A stretch of 6,154 nucleotides of DNA from Faecalicatena sp. (GTDB lineage Bacteria; Bacillota; Clostridia; Lachnospirales; Lachnospiraceae): NCBI GenBank assembly GCA_009774255.1, contig VSNK01000310.1, positions 1-6,154 of the forward strand, given 5' to 3'. Below are positions 6,153-6,154 of the stretch, piece by piece (positions within the stretch are counted from its first letter, which is position 1; each line of letters starts with the position of its first letter). The position numbers and the translations under genes are program-made. A model generated the notes under the pieces. It was not told where the DNA came from, ran no database searches, and saw only the letters and a program-made list of their open reading frames with translations.

Positions 6153-6154
6153 GG

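Overview
The window looks like accessory DNA from a gut-type Clostridia (Lachnospiraceae-like) chromosome. The clues are moderate GC with AT-ending codons, an Rpn/PD-(D/E)XK 'putative transposase', and an AAA-ATPase-like/PD-(D/E)XK protein of the type with a 'YDTPMQEAYVYGYWDEL' core. Both protein types are, from memory, very abundant in that family. No database search was possible, so the host assignment is inference. No rRNA, tRNA or CRISPR array was seen.

Layout. (1) Positions 1-2925, plus strand: the 3' part of a giant uncharacterised gene, open for 931 codons. Its upstream side runs into a degenerate 39-bp tandem repeat containing stop codons. Two further tandem arrays lie inside the reading frame, each with a 36-bp (12-codon) unit but unrelated sequences (442-657 and 1390-1641). 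(2) Positions 2926-3179: a non-coding foldback element with about 26-bp terminal inverted repeats and internal hairpins. It is flanked by TAA on both sides, and the left TAA is the stop codon of the giant gene. (3) Positions 3187-3278: a second, strong nested hairpin, overlapping a short open minus-strand stretch that may be a gene remnant. (4) Positions 3410-4619, minus strand: an AAA-ATPase-like/PD-(D/E)XK gene that has lost its Walker A half. A 57-bp palindromic insertion sits in frame within it. (5) Positions 4620-5535, minus strand: a complete Rpn-family nuclease gene with its own promoter, ribosome binding site and intrinsic terminator. The terminator abuts the break point of the AAA gene. 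(6) Positions 5565-6154, plus strand: decayed fragments. They include a short orphan C-terminal-like piece, a LysM-like remnant, and a collapsed second copy of the 3' end of the giant gene. That copy carries a deletion at a 10-bp direct repeat.

The only gene that looks complete and expressible is the Rpn nuclease. The rest reads as a region being reshaped by repeat expansion, small foldback elements and microhomology deletions around two copies of a large, possibly surface or LysM-type protein gene. The most interesting thread is sequence added in multiples of three inside genes: 36- and 39-bp minisatellites in the giant gene and a 57-bp palindromic insert in the ATPase gene. All of it keeps the reading frame.
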